DNA of 64,000 nt from Leifsonia xyli subsp. cynodontis DSM 46306. Its GTDB lineage: Bacteria; Actinomycetota; Actinomycetes; Actinomycetales; Microbacteriaceae. Positions 32,765 through 41,227 of this stretch are shown piece after piece (the first letter of the stretch is position 1; each line of letters begins with the position of its first letter). The notes under the pieces were generated by a model that did no database searches, was not told where the DNA came from, and saw only the letters and a program-made list of their open reading frames with translations. Position numbers and translations under genes: made by a program. The stretch covers positions 1,612,001 to 1,676,000 of the forward strand of contig NC_022438.1 of the NCBI RefSeq assembly GCF_000470775.1, given 5' to 3'.

Positions 32765-33084
32765 GCGCGGTCCCCCTTCGGGCGCAGGAGCAGCCACAGG
32801 GCGGGCAGCAGGAGCAGGCCGGCCAGCGGATAGGCGAAATCCTCGATCGGGACGGAGCCGACGCGGACACCAGACAGGGTGGCATTGGCGTAGGTCACCA
32901 GCCCGGCGGCGATCATCAGGTTGTCGAAGACCGCCGTGAGGACCAGCAGGGCGACACCGGCGACGGCGACCGGCGCGGCCCAGCGGCGCAGCAGGTCCCG
33001 GCGATCGGGAGCGGTCGCGAGAGCGAGGAAGAGCACGATCGCAGCCACGGCGAGGAAGGCCAGACTGAGCAGGACGTACATCAT
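32761..33084 (-). CDS. crtYf: C50 carotenoid epsilon-cyclase subunit CrtYf
   Basis: This 107-residue membrane protein overlaps both neighbours by four bases. Three helices are seen, with Val-Pro-Ile-Glu-Asp-Phe-Ala-Tyr-Pro (residues 82 to 90), the signature of heterodimeric lycopene-cyclase subunits. With CrtYe it would cyclise the C50 intermediate into a decaprenoxanthin-type ring. Which of the two small genes is e or f follows the C. glutamicum order (crtYe before crtYf), so the letter, not the family, is the uncertain part. Confidence 0.85.
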   Translation of the reverse strand: MMYVLLSLAFLAVAAIVLFLALATAPDRRDLLRRWAAPVAVAGVALLVLTAVFDNLMIAAGLVTYANATLSGVRVGSVPIEDFAYPLAGLLLLPALWLLLRPKGDRA

Positions 33085-33404
33085 CCCGGGCTCCGGCGGT
33101 CGAGGAGGGCGCGCGTCCCCAACAGCAGAATGAGAGTTAGATAACAGAGGAAGGCGAGGAAGAACACTTCCTCGACCGGGAGTTCGGGGGCAAGCTCGGC
33201 ACCGGTCATGAAGCGGGACTCGCCGCGGGCGAACACGCCGAGGACGATGCCCGCGGCGTCCCAGGCGAGGAAGAAGAGGACGCCGAGGACGAGGACGAGG
33301 ACGGCTCGCCGGCCGGCCCGCCAGAACACCAGCCTGAACCGGACATCGAGCAGGACCATCGCGGCCAGCGCGACCAGCAGGCAGGCGAGGTAGACGACGC
33401 TCAC
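33081..33404 (-). CDS. crtYe: C50 carotenoid epsilon-cyclase subunit CrtYe
   Basis: The GTG at 33404 overlaps the crtI stop; the product has 107 residues and three membrane helices. The typical Leu-Pro-Val-Glu-Glu-Val-Phe-Phe (residues 76 to 83) is the counterpart of the motif in CrtYf; both are needed for an active cyclase in known systems. It is the first of the two cyclase subunit genes after crtI. Confidence 0.85.
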   Translation of the reverse strand: MSVVYLACLLVALAAMVLLDVRFRLVFWRAGRRAVLVLVLGVLFFLAWDAAGIVLGVFARGESRFMTGAELAPELPVEEVFFLAFLCYLTLILLLGTRALLDRRSPG

Positions 33405-34990
33405 CGCACCGGCTCCGCCCGCGCGGGCGCCAGCGGCTCGGCCAGCGGACCGGCGGAGGTGTCGCCACGGAGGCGCTTGACGGCGAGTTCGGCGCTGATG
33501 AGGCACATCGGCAGGCCGATGCCCGGAATCGTGGTCGCGCCGGCGAAGAACAGCCCGCGGACCCGGCGCGAGGCGTTGCCCGGGCGGAGGAAGGCGCTCT
33601 GCCGCAGCGTATGGGCGGGGCCGAGGGCGCCGCCGCTCCAGGCGTTGACGTCGGCGGCGAAGTCCCCGGGCCCGACCGTGCGGCGCATGACGACCCTGTC
33701 GGCGAGATCGGGGACGCCCGCCCAGGCGGCGACCTGCGCGATCGCCGCATCCGCGGTGCGCTCGACCAGCCGGTCCCCGCCGCCGTCGGTGCCGCCCGAG
33801 CCGATCGAGGTGTCCGCGGGCACCGGGACGAGCACGAAGAGGTTCTCGTGGCCGAGCGGCGCGACCCCCGGGTCGGTGGCGCTCGGCTTGCAGACGTAGA
33901 GCGAGGCCGGGTCCGGGATGCCGCGATCGGCGCCGAAGACACGCTCGAAGTTCGCTTCCCAGTCGGTGGTGAAGAAAAGGTTGTGGTGGGTCAGCTGCGG
34001 CAGCTCGCCGCGGACGCCGAGCATCGCCAGGACCGCGCCCGGTCCGGGGTCGCGACGCTTCCACTCGCTGTCCGGGCGGCGCAGCGCCGGTGGGAGGAGC
34101 TCTGTCTCGGTGTGGTGGCGATCGACGGCGGAGACCACGATGTCGGCGCGCGCGTGCTGGGACCGGCCCTCGGCATCCACCCAGTCCACACCGGCGACGC
34201 TCGTGCGCCGGCCACCCACACCGGTGCGGATGCCGGTGACCCGCGCGTCCGTCACGAGCTCGGCCCCAGCGGCCCGGGTGAGCGCGACGATGCGGTCGAT
34301 GAGCGCGGCGAAGCCGCCGACGGGGTAGCGGACGCCGTCGTCCAGGTCGAGGTGGCTCATGAGATGGTACAGGCTCGGAGCGCGGTCCGGCGAAGTGCCG
34401 AGGAAGACGGCGGGGTAGCCGAGGATCTGGCGGAGCACAGTGTCGTGGACGGAGCGGGCCGCGTAGCGGTCGAGAGGTTCGAGCAGAAGCCGGGCGAGCC
34501 GGCCGGTGCGGGCCAGCACCTCACGGCTCAGCAGGGGCCGGACGGAGGCGAACGTGCTGTAGAGGAAGCGGTCGACGGCCAGCCCGTAGGTTTCGCGCGC
34601 CCCGGCGAGATAGCGGTCGAGCGCAGCCCCAGCGCCCGGCTCGACGCTCTCGAACAGGACTCGGTTGGCGGCTCCCGCGGCGCGGATGTCGAGCGGAGGC
34701 CGGCCGTCCTCGGCGAAGACGCGATAGCCCGGGTCCAGCGTCACGAGATCGAGCTGTTCCGCGGCCGACGTGCCGAGCAGACGGAAGAAGTGGTCGAAGA
34801 CCTCCGGCATGAGATACCAGGACGGACCGGTGTCGAAGCGGAAGCCGGCCGTCTCCCACCGTCCGGCGCGACCCCCGAGCGTCCCGTGCTGCTCGAGCAG
34901 AGTGACCGGGCGCCCGTCGCGCGCGAGGAGCGCGGCGGTCGCGAGGCCCGCGATGCCGCCGCCGATGACGACCGCACGGGGAGCGGTCAC
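33401..34990 (-). CDS. crtI: Phytoene desaturase
   Basis: The GTG at 34990 gives 529 residues; it overlaps the crtB stop by four bases. The N-terminus is an FAD-binding Rossmann motif (Val-Ile-Gly-Gly-Gly-Ile-Ala-Gly-Leu-Ala-Thr-Ala near residues 7 to 18), followed by Phe-Asp-Thr-Gly-Pro-Ser-Trp-Tyr-Leu-Met-Pro. The C-terminus has Gly-Ala-Thr-Thr-Ile-Pro-Gly-Ile-Gly-Leu-Pro-Met, the CrtI signature. It converts phytoene to lycopene by repeated desaturation at the membrane. All motifs are intact. Confidence 0.95.
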   Translation of the reverse strand: MTAPRAVVIGGGIAGLATAALLARDGRPVTLLEQHGTLGGRAGRWETAGFRFDTGPSWYLMPEVFDHFFRLLGTSAAEQLDLVTLDPGYRVFAEDGRPPLDIRAAGAANRVLFESVEPGAGAALDRYLAGARETYGLAVDRFLYSTFASVRPLLSREVLARTGRLARLLLEPLDRYAARSVHDTVLRQILGYPAVFLGTSPDRAPSLYHLMSHLDLDDGVRYPVGGFAALIDRIVALTRAAGAELVTDARVTGIRTGVGGRRTSVAGVDWVDAEGRSQHARADIVVSAVDRHHTETELLPPALRRPDSEWKRRDPGPGAVLAMLGVRGELPQLTHHNLFFTTDWEANFERVFGADRGIPDPASLYVCKPSATDPGVAPLGHENLFVLVPVPADTSIGSGGTDGGGDRLVERTADAAIAQVAAWAGVPDLADRVVMRRTVGPGDFAADVNAWSGGALGPAHTLRQSAFLRPGNASRRVRGLFFAGATTIPGIGLPMCLISAELAVKRLRGDTSAGPLAEPLAPARAEPVR

Positions 34991-35883
34991 CGGAGGGTCC
35001 CCGCTGACGCGCGGAGCAGAATGGCAAGCTTGGTGCGCATCGGCACGCTCACACGCCGCACGAGCAGATCGCGGGCCGGTGTCGCACGGATGCGGTCGCT
35101 CAGCTCGGAGAACAGCGCGTGCGCCGCAGCGATGGCGCGCCGGCAGTTGCCCGGCAGCTCCAGGATGGCGTCGGCCGCCGCCCCGAGGTCGCCGTCGATG
35201 TCCACGACCAGGGCGAGTTTCTGGCGCTCGGTGAGGCGGGCGGGGTCGATTCCCGGGAAGTAGCTGCGGCCGAGCCCGGCGTAGTCCGCGGCGAGATCGC
35301 GGAGGAAGTTGATCTTCTGGAAGGCCGCGCCCAGGCGGCGCGCGCCCGCCTCCAGCCCCCGCCGCCGGTCGTCGGGGACGGGCGAATCGGCGAGGAAGAC
35401 GGCGAGGCACATCAGGCCGACCACCTCGGCCGAGCCGTACACATACTCGCGCAGCTCATCGGCGGTGAAATCGACAGGACTGAGGTCGCGGCGCATGGAG
35501 GCGAAGAACGGCCGGGTCAGCGCCACCCCGATTCCGCTCTCCCGGGCGGTGACCGCGAACGAGTGGACGACGAGGTTGGCGCTGTAGCCGGTGCGCATCG
35601 CGAGCTCGGTGTCGGCTTCGAGGGCGTCGAGCAGCGCGCGCTGGTCGGCGAGGTCGAGACCGGCCTCGGCGGCAGCGCCGTCCACGATCTCGTCGGCGAT
35701 GCGGACCAGCGCGTACACGTCTTCGACCCGGGGGCGGACCGTTGGCGCGAGCAGGCGGGTCGCCATCCCGAAAGAGGTCGAGTACTGGCGGATGATCGTG
35801 GCCGCGGATTCGTGCGCAGCCCGCGTGTAGAGCGCCAGATCGGTCGGCGGCCCCGACGCAGCGGCGGTCTCGGTGCGGGTCAT
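34987..35883 (-). CDS. crtB: Phytoene synthase
   Basis: The ATG at 35883 overlaps the crtE stop (four bases) and gives 298 residues. Squalene/phytoene synthase motifs are present: Val-Arg-Ile-Ala-Asp-Glu-Ile-Val-Asp (first Asp-rich, residues 63 to 71), Tyr-Val-Tyr-Gly-Ser-Ala-Glu-Val-Val-Gly, and Asn-Phe-Leu-Arg-Asp-Leu-Ala-Ala-Asp (second). It condenses two GGPP into phytoene, the first committed step. The third gene of the operon uses its product. Confidence 0.95.
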   Translation of the reverse strand: MTRTETAAASGPPTDLALYTRAAHESAATIIRQYSTSFGMATRLLAPTVRPRVEDVYALVRIADEIVDGAAAEAGLDLADQRALLDALEADTELAMRTGYSANLVVHSFAVTARESGIGVALTRPFFASMRRDLSPVDFTADELREYVYGSAEVVGLMCLAVFLADSPVPDDRRRGLEAGARRLGAAFQKINFLRDLAADYAGLGRSYFPGIDPARLTERQKLALVVDIDGDLGAAADAILELPGNCRRAIAAAHALFSELSDRIRATPARDLLVRRVSVPMRTKLAILLRASAGTLR

Positions 35884-36995
35884 ACGACCCTCCCGACGCA
35901 GCTGCGGGCGACAGCGGTGAGCTCCGAGGCGAGCGCGTCGGGGACGGCCGGGGAGCCGACCGCAGCGATGGCGGCTTCGACGTTCTCCGCGAGGAGCCGC
36001 TCGACGAAGCCACGGGCGCCGCACTCCTGGAGCAGGGAGGCGAGCCGGACGGCCGTCACGGCGTCCAGATCGCGGCGGCCGAGCGCGGCGCCCAGCTCGG
36101 GCCAGACCGCCGTTCCGCGCGCGAAGGCGATGAGGGAGGTCTCTTTCCCTTCGCGCAGGTCGCTGACGATGCTCTTGCCCGTGACAGCAGGCCGGCCGAA
36201 CACACCGAGCAGGTCGTCGCCGAGCTGGAAGGCGACGCCGACCAGGCGACCGTAGTGGGTCAGGGCGTCGAGAAGCGCGCCGCTCGCCCCGGCGAGCAGC
36301 GCACCGGCGGCGAGGGGGCCCGAGACCGAGTAGGCGGCCGTCTTCTGCTCGGTCATGGCGAGCACGTCCGGGATGCCGCGGGCCGTCATCCCGGTGGCGA
36401 GCCCGACATCCGCGAGCTCTCCGGCGGCCGTGACGAACACCGCGCGATCCAGGGCGTCCAGAAGCCGGGAGCGGACACCGGCCGGTGCGTCGAGACGCGC
36501 GAGCTGGTCGCTCGCCGCGTGCAGCAGGAGATCGCCGGCGAGGAGAGCGGCCGATTCGCCCCAGGCCGCCGCAAGGGGCGCATCGGCTCCACGGAACAGG
36601 GCGTCGGCGCTGAACTCGCCAGCGACGTTCGGACGTCCACGGCGGACCGTGTCGCCGTCGATGAGGTCGTCGTGCAGCAGAAATGCGGTGTGCAGGAGTT
36701 CGAACGCCACCGCGGTGCGGATCGCGTCCTCACGCCGATCATCGGGAGCGCCGAGCCCGTGGAAGGCGCTCAGCAGGAACCGGGGACGCAACCGCTTGCC
36801 GCCCTCCGCCGCGTCGCGAGCACTCTCCCAGAGCCGGCGGTAGGAGTGGCCGAAGTCAGCGGCGGCGGCCGAGCGCTCGGCGAAGAAAGCGGCGAGCGCG
36901 GCATCAACGGCGACAAGGTCGGCGTCGATGCCCGATGCCTGCGGATCGGACGGCGGTGGGGGAGCCTGGGTCGTCGCGGAGTGCAGCTGCGTCAT
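35880..36995 (-). CDS. crtE: Geranylgeranyl diphosphate synthase
   Basis: The ATG at 36995 with GGGAGG five bases upstream gives 371 residues. The first Asp-rich motif is Asp-Asp-Leu-Ile-Asp (109 to 113); the second is Gly-Asp-Asp-Leu-Leu-Gly (259 to 264), as in actinobacterial short-chain prenyl synthases. The enzyme extends farnesyl- or dimethylallyl diphosphate to GGPP. It is the first gene of a six-gene operon (crtE-B-I-Ye-Yf-Eb) with four-base overlaps throughout; a divergent MarR gene shares its promoter region (36996-37070). Confidence 0.9.
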   Translation of the reverse strand: MTQLHSATTQAPPPPSDPQASGIDADLVAVDAALAAFFAERSAAAADFGHSYRRLWESARDAAEGGKRLRPRFLLSAFHGLGAPDDRREDAIRTAVAFELLHTAFLLHDDLIDGDTVRRGRPNVAGEFSADALFRGADAPLAAAWGESAALLAGDLLLHAASDQLARLDAPAGVRSRLLDALDRAVFVTAAGELADVGLATGMTARGIPDVLAMTEQKTAAYSVSGPLAAGALLAGASGALLDALTHYGRLVGVAFQLGDDLLGVFGRPAVTGKSIVSDLREGKETSLIAFARGTAVWPELGAALGRRDLDAVTAVRLASLLQECGARGFVERLLAENVEAAIAAVGSPAVPDALASELTAVARSCVGRVV

Positions 36996-37070
36996 CGGCG
37001 CCTCCCTGTGCCTAGCCACGGTAGAAAACAACGTAGCATGCTTCTCATCGACGGGAATTAGGATGTGCGC

Positions 37071-37567
37071 ATGCCCTCGAAGGACGACGCCAGGCGCCTC
37101 CCCGGCTCGATGATCGACCCCCTCGTCCTGAATCCGCGGCAGGAGTCGGCCCGGGATGACGGCCTCGCCGACGAGGAACTCTCCCAGATCCTGCGGCTGC
37201 TCGAGGCGATCCGCCAGTGGCACGAGGCCGAACAGCGGCTGAGCCGGGAATCCCGCAGCGCGCTCCGGCTCAACGAGAACGATATGAAAGCGCTCCGATA
37301 CATCATCGCGTCGATGAACACGGAGGTGGCGGTCACCGCGGGAGCGCTGGCCGAACACCTCCGCATCTCCACCGCGTCCACCACCAAACTCCTCGACCGT
37401 CTGGAGCGGGCCGGCCACGTCGGGCGGAGGCCGCATCCGACCGATCGCCGAGCGGTGACGGTGGAGATCGCCCCCGAGACACACCGGGAGAGGTGCGCGA
37501 GATCGTCACACGCTTCCTCGGCGACCTCGCCGCCACCGTGGTCATCGCCGCCCCTCCGACGGAGTGA
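37071..37567 (+). pseudogene. MarR-family regulator of carotenoid synthesis (CrtR-like), frameshifted
   Basis: From the ATG at 37071 (GTG at 37065 is an alternative), about 140 codons encode a MarR winged helix: Asn-Asp-Met-Lys-Ala-Leu-Arg-Tyr-Ile, Leu-Arg-Ile-Ser-Thr-Ala-Ser-Thr-Thr-Lys-Leu-Leu-Asp-Arg-Leu and Pro-Thr-Asp-Arg-Arg-Ala. Just after Ala-Pro-Glu-Thr-His (near 37480) the frame changes; the expected C-terminal helix, with Arg-Glu-Ile-Val-Thr-Arg-Phe-Leu-Gly-Asp-Leu, lies in another frame up to a stop at 37567, and about 20 residues before it seem deleted. In C. glutamicum a divergent MarR protein, CrtR, represses the crt operon. Loss of the C-terminal dimer helix probably inactivates it. 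Confidence 0.75.
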
Positions 37568-39032
37568 CCGGGGCGGGGTGCTCCGCCTCCACAACGATGC
37601 GGTTCGCCATCCCGCTGAAGACGATGCCGTGGAAGGGAAGGATCGCCAGCCAGTAGAGCCGGCCGGCGAGTCCCCGCGGGAAGAAGACCGCGCGCTGACG
37701 GTAGCGCGAGCCGCCCTCCCGCGGCTCGACGCGCAGTTCCAGCCAGGCGCGGCCGGGAACGCGCATCTCCGCGCGCAGGCGCAGGTGCGAACCGCGCACC
37801 AGACGCTCGACGCGCCACCAGTCGAGCGCATCGCCGGTCTGGAGCCGGTCGGCGTCCCGGCGTCCGCGCCGCAAGCCCACTCCCCCGGCGAGTTTGTCCG
37901 TCCAGCCGCGCAGCGCCCAGGCCAGCGGGAAAGAGTACCAGCCGCGATCGCCGCCGATCCCCTCGATCACCCGCCAGACTCTCTCCGGAGAGGCCGCGCT
38001 GTCGCGCTCGCGCAGATCGGCGAAGACTGTGTGGCCCGCCCAGTCCGGGTCGCTCGGGAGCGGGTCGCTGGGGGCGCCGGCGACCGACTCGTCCTGCCAG
38101 CTGGTCTCGACAGTCCCGGCGCGCATCCGGGCGAGGGCGAGACGCACAGCGCGGCGGTAGCCGGTCAGACCGCCGGCGGGCGGGGGAATGAGCTCGTCGA
38201 TGTCGCGCTCGCGGGCGACGCAGTCATACTGCAAAGACTCGATGATCGGAACGGCGAGGCTCCGTGGGATGGGCGTCACGAGGTTCACCCACTGCGAAGC
38301 GAGCCAGGGGGTGAACACCGGAAGCGCGGCGATCGGACGCTGGGGCAGCCCGGCCTCGACCGCGTAGCCGTTCATCATCTGGCCGTAGCGCAGGATATCG
38401 GGACCGCCGATGTCGAAAGCGCGCGAGACCTCCGGCGGCAGTTCGGCGGCGGCGGCCAGATAGTGCAGCACATCGCGCACCGCGATCGGCTGAATGCGGT
38501 TGCGCACCCAGCGTGGCGCAGGCATGTACGGCAGCACCTCGGTCAGGTGCCGGATCATCTCGAACGATGCCGAGCCCGAGCCGATCACGACACCGGCCTG
38601 CAGCACCGCCGTCGGCACGCCGGACCCGAGCAGGATGCGGCCCACCTCCACCCGCGAGCGCAGGTGGCGCGAGAGCGGACCCTCGGGGTGCAGGGCGCCG
38701 AGGTAGACGATCCGGCGGACGTCGGCGGCGCGCGCAGCGTCCGCGACCGTCCGGGCGACGGCGGACTCCTCGGCCTCGAAATCGCCACGGACGCGCATGG
38801 CATGCACGAGGTAGTGGACGACATCCACATCGCGCACCGCTGCGGCAACGGAAGCGGAGTCGCCGAGGTCGCCGGGGACGACCTCGACCCGGGGCGCCCA
38901 GGGTACATCGGTGAGCTTCTGCGGCGAGCGCACGAGGACCCGGACGGTACACCCCTGCTCAAGGAGACGGGGGACGAGCCGGCCGCCGATGTAGCCGGTG
39001 GCGCCGGTCACGAGCACGCGCTGCGGAGTCAT
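37542..39032 (-). CDS. NAD(P)-binding Rossmann protein with C-terminal DUF2867
   Basis: I start at the ATG at 39032, giving 496 residues; the longer frame begins in non-coding sequence. Residues 1 to 290 form an NmrA/SDR-type Rossmann domain starting Val-Leu-Val-Thr-Gly-Ala-Thr-Gly-Tyr-Ile-Gly-Gly. Residues 320 to 490 match DUF2867, with Trp-Tyr-Ser-Phe-Pro-Leu-Ala-Trp and Phe-Phe-Pro-Arg-Gly-Leu-Ala-Gly-Arg-Leu-Tyr-Trp. A reductase or epimerase acting on a lipid is a reasonable guess. It overlaps the end of the MarR remnant convergently by 26 bases. Confidence 0.85.
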   Translation of the reverse strand: MTPQRVLVTGATGYIGGRLVPRLLEQGCTVRVLVRSPQKLTDVPWAPRVEVVPGDLGDSASVAAAVRDVDVVHYLVHAMRVRGDFEAEESAVARTVADAARAADVRRIVYLGALHPEGPLSRHLRSRVEVGRILLGSGVPTAVLQAGVVIGSGSASFEMIRHLTEVLPYMPAPRWVRNRIQPIAVRDVLHYLAAAAELPPEVSRAFDIGGPDILRYGQMMNGYAVEAGLPQRPIAALPVFTPWLASQWVNLVTPIPRSLAVPIIESLQYDCVARERDIDELIPPPAGGLTGYRRAVRLALARMRAGTVETSWQDESVAGAPSDPLPSDPDWAGHTVFADLRERDSAASPERVWRVIEGIGGDRGWYSFPLAWALRGWTDKLAGGVGLRRGRRDADRLQTGDALDWWRVERLVRGSHLRLRAEMRVPGRAWLELRVEPREGGSRYRQRAVFFPRGLAGRLYWLAILPFHGIVFSGMANRIVVEAEHPAPVTPSEGRR

Positions 39033-39148
39033 GCGGCGACCATACGCCCGGAGAGCCCACCTGACGAGCCGCCGGGGCCTGTCCCGGACCGGATGGACCG
39101 AATGGACCGAATGCATGTATTCGATCGGGAGTCGGGTACCGTTTGCGC

Positions 39149-39490
39149 ATGGGCAAGCTCATTTACGCGGGAACCCTGGAGATCGGCTTCGAGGACCGCG
39201 TCCTCGCGCACCTCCAGATCGTGATCGGCCTGAAGCTGCGCCGCAAGGAGGGCTTCTTCTTCTCCTGGCGGGACGAGCAGAGCGTCGGCGACAGCCGGAG
39301 CGCCATCTGGGTCGACCCGGCCATCCCGTTGCTCTTCCGGTACAGCGGAGGCCGGCAGCCCAGCATCAACAAAGCTTGGCTCGAGGCCCTCACCCTGTCG
39401 TCGAACAGCGCACAGGGCCTCCAGCTCACCGAGGAGATCGGGGCGCTGGGAGCCGATGAAGTGAGCGCGGACTCCCCTCCCGGACACTGA
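39149..39490 (+). CDS. Conserved Microbacteriaceae protein (DUF7882-like), possible ATP-dependent ligase fold
   Basis: I start at the ATG at 39149 (Met-Gly-Lys-Leu-Ile-Tyr-Ala-Gly), 113 residues. It resembles a small protein family common in this family of actinobacteria: Glu-Asp-Arg-Val-Leu-Ala-His-Leu-Gln, Phe-Phe-Phe-Ser-Trp-Arg and Gly-Arg-Gln-Pro-Ser-Ile-Asn. No ribosome site is visible and the start lies only 117 bases from the divergent gene, so a leaderless transcript is likely. Function unknown; the ligase suggestion is weak and I would not rely on it. Confidence 0.7.
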   Translation: MGKLIYAGTLEIGFEDRVLAHLQIVIGLKLRRKEGFFFSWRDEQSVGDSRSAIWVDPAIPLLFRYSGGRQPSINKAWLEALTLSSNSAQGLQLTEEIGALGADEVSADSPPGH

Positions 39491-39563
39491 CACCGGCGGC
39501 CTTGAACCGCCGCGCGAGTGAGCCTAGTGTTGGGCGAAATCATGGCAGGAAGCGAGGCACGCC

Positions 39564-39750
39564 ATGACCAGAGGAGCAGAAGAGCCGGCCCCGGCCGCAG
39601 CGATGGCGGAGCCGGCCGCCTCCCCCGCTGACGCCGCACCGCACCGCTCACGCCGCGCCCGGCGCGGAACAGGCGGCGCCCGGGGAGCAGCCCGGCGGCG
39701 GCCCGGTCGACCAGGCCGCGGCCGAGCACGAGAATCCCGCCCTCGGCTGA
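39564..39750 (+). other. Possible small Ala/Pro/Glu-rich reading frame with a frameshift
   Basis: This lies in a 324-base gap (39491-39814). An ATG at 39564 with GCGAGG upstream starts Met-Thr-Arg-Gly-Ala-Glu-Glu-Pro-Ala-Pro. After about 28 codons that frame turns Arg-rich, while another frame continues with similar acidic composition (Ala-Pro-Gly-Ala-Glu-Gln-Ala-Ala-Pro-Gly) to a stop at 39750. The pattern suggests a small disordered protein gene with a frameshift. Support is composition only; no homology is recognised. Confidence 0.3.
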
Positions 39751-39814
39751 CCGCCGAGGAGAAGCGAGGCCGGACGCCGACACGGCATCCGGGGCCGCCG
39801 CTCCTCCGCGCGGG

Positions 39815-40726
39815 TCACCGCAGATATTCGAGCAGTTCCGGGGAGCGCAACCGCTTGAGGCTTCGGGTCTCCAACTGACGGACGCGCTCGCGGGTGATGC
39901 CGTAGACCGCGCCGACCTCGTCCAGGGTCATCGGCTTGCGCCCGTCGAGACCGAAGCGCATACGCACCACTTTGGCGTCGCGCAGCGGCAACTCGCGCAG
40001 GCGCTCCTCCAGGTCCCGGTGACGGAACTCGACCTCGACGCGCTCAGAGGGGCCGGGGGCGTCGCCGTCCTCGATGAGATCGCCGAGCTCGGCGCCCTCG
40101 TTCTCCCCGACCGGGACAGCGAGCGAGACGGTCTCCGAATCGCTCATCTGCAGCTTGTGGACCTCGGCCGGGGTCAGGCTGGCGGCATCCGCGATCTCTT
40201 CCAGAGTCGGCGTCCGGCCCAGCTCGCCGCCGAGGTCGCGGCGAATGCGGTCCAGCTTGTCGATCTTCTCCACGGTGTGAACCGGGATGCGGATCACACG
40301 AGCCGTGTCGGCGATACCACGCAGGATGGACTGGCGAATCCACCAGGTCGCATAGGTCGAGAACTTGTTCCCGGTGCGGTAGTCGAACTTCTCGACCGCG
40401 CGCACCAGGCCCAGGTTGCCCTCCTGGATGAGGTCCATCACGGCCAGCCCGCGTCCGGCGTAGCGTTTGGCGATGCTGACGACCAGGCGCAGATTGGCCC
40501 CGATGAACCGCTCGAAAGCGCGTTTGCCGTCGTCGGAGAGGGAGTACAGTTCGCGCTTCTCCCGCGGGGAGAGCCCCGGCCGTGTGGCAAGACGCTCCCC
40601 CGCGAGAACGCCGACTTCGATCCGCTTGGCGAGCGAGACCTCGTCTTCCGCGGTCAGCAGGCGTGTCCGTCCGATCGAATTGAGGTAGTCGCGGACCGGA
40701 TCATTCGTCACTTCGAGCACTGTCAT
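39815..40726 (-). CDS. RNA polymerase sigma factor, sigma-70 group 2 (SigB-like)
   Basis: I start at the ATG at 40726, with GAGGGG upstream; 303 residues. Region 1.2 (Asp-Pro-Val-Arg-Asp-Tyr-Leu), region 2 (Asn-Leu-Arg-Leu-Val-Val-Ser-Ile-Ala-Lys-Arg-Tyr, then Asp-Leu-Ile-Gln-Glu-Gly-Asn-Leu-Gly-Leu and Thr-Tyr-Ala-Thr-Trp-Trp-Ile-Arg-Gln), region 3 and region 4.2 (Ile-Thr-Arg-Glu-Arg-Val-Arg-Gln-Leu-Glu) are all present. Region 1.1 is absent, as in SigB/HrdD-type primary-like factors of actinobacteria used in stress or stationary phase. No anti-sigma gene is near. Confidence 0.9.
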   Translation of the reverse strand: MTVLEVTNDPVRDYLNSIGRTRLLTAEDEVSLAKRIEVGVLAGERLATRPGLSPREKRELYSLSDDGKRAFERFIGANLRLVVSIAKRYAGRGLAVMDLIQEGNLGLVRAVEKFDYRTGNKFSTYATWWIRQSILRGIADTARVIRIPVHTVEKIDKLDRIRRDLGGELGRTPTLEEIADAASLTPAEVHKLQMSDSETVSLAVPVGENEGAELGDLIEDGDAPGPSERVEVEFRHRDLEERLRELPLRDAKVVRMRFGLDGRKPMTLDEVGAVYGITRERVRQLETRSLKRLRSPELLEYLR

Positions 40727-40839
40727 CGTGTCACCCCTCACGTCGTGCAGCGGTATTCTGCCCCGATTAGTTAAGCAACGGTAAGCAGATCGCCTCGTGT
40801 CCGGACAAGGGGTTGACAGGTGGCTGGAAGCTCGCTATC

Positions 40840-41227
40840 CGAGCAACTCCAAAGGCCGCGGCGAGGATGCGATCGCGCCCGAAACCCTCCGCCCGCAGAT
40901 CCATCGTCACCCGGCGGCCGGCAGCGTCTCTGCGAGCTGCGCAGCCCGCTCGAATTTGAGTCTGTCCTGGTGCAGCCGCCACGACTCGTGGTAGAGGTAC
41001 TGACGTCGGCCGGCTTGGTCCATGCCGACGGCCTGGATGTGGCCGCGCGCGTCCGGCGAGATCCACACGTCCACCCAGGCAGGCGGGATGACGAGGGAAC
41101 GGATGCGCTCGAGTTCCCGCCCGTCCGCGATCGGGTTGCCGGCTGCGTCCGCGTAGACAGGACCCTTCGCGCCGGTGCGGCGACTGTATCCCGGGCCGGA
41201 CGGATCGCTACGGCGCAACCGGGTCAT
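40840..41227 (-). pseudogene. DNA topoisomerase IB, truncated and frameshifted
   Basis: From an ATG at 41227, overlapping the ku stop, about 105 residues match the N-terminus of bacterial topoisomerase IB: Arg-Ile-Arg-Ser-Leu-Val-Ile-Pro-Pro-Ala-Trp, Gly-His-Ile-Gln-Ala-Val-Gly-Met-Asp and Tyr-His-Glu-Ser-Trp-Arg. A stop appears at 40907, but the expected Val-Thr-Met-Asp-Leu-Arg-Ala-Glu-Gly-Phe continues in another frame to about 40840, where homology ends. The catalytic Tyr region is gone. Family proteins have about 330 residues, so most is lost. Confidence 0.75.

Noticed and set aside
37567..39224. Continuation of the MarR frame for a further 550 codons
   Set aside because: This is an open antisense frame of the DUF2867 gene reached only because the MarR gene lost its frame.
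40812..40840. Plus-strand TTGACA with a 17-base spacer and TATCCG
   Set aside because: It looks like a promoter but no plus-strand gene begins within 1.3 kb, and it points into antisense of the broken topoisomerase.
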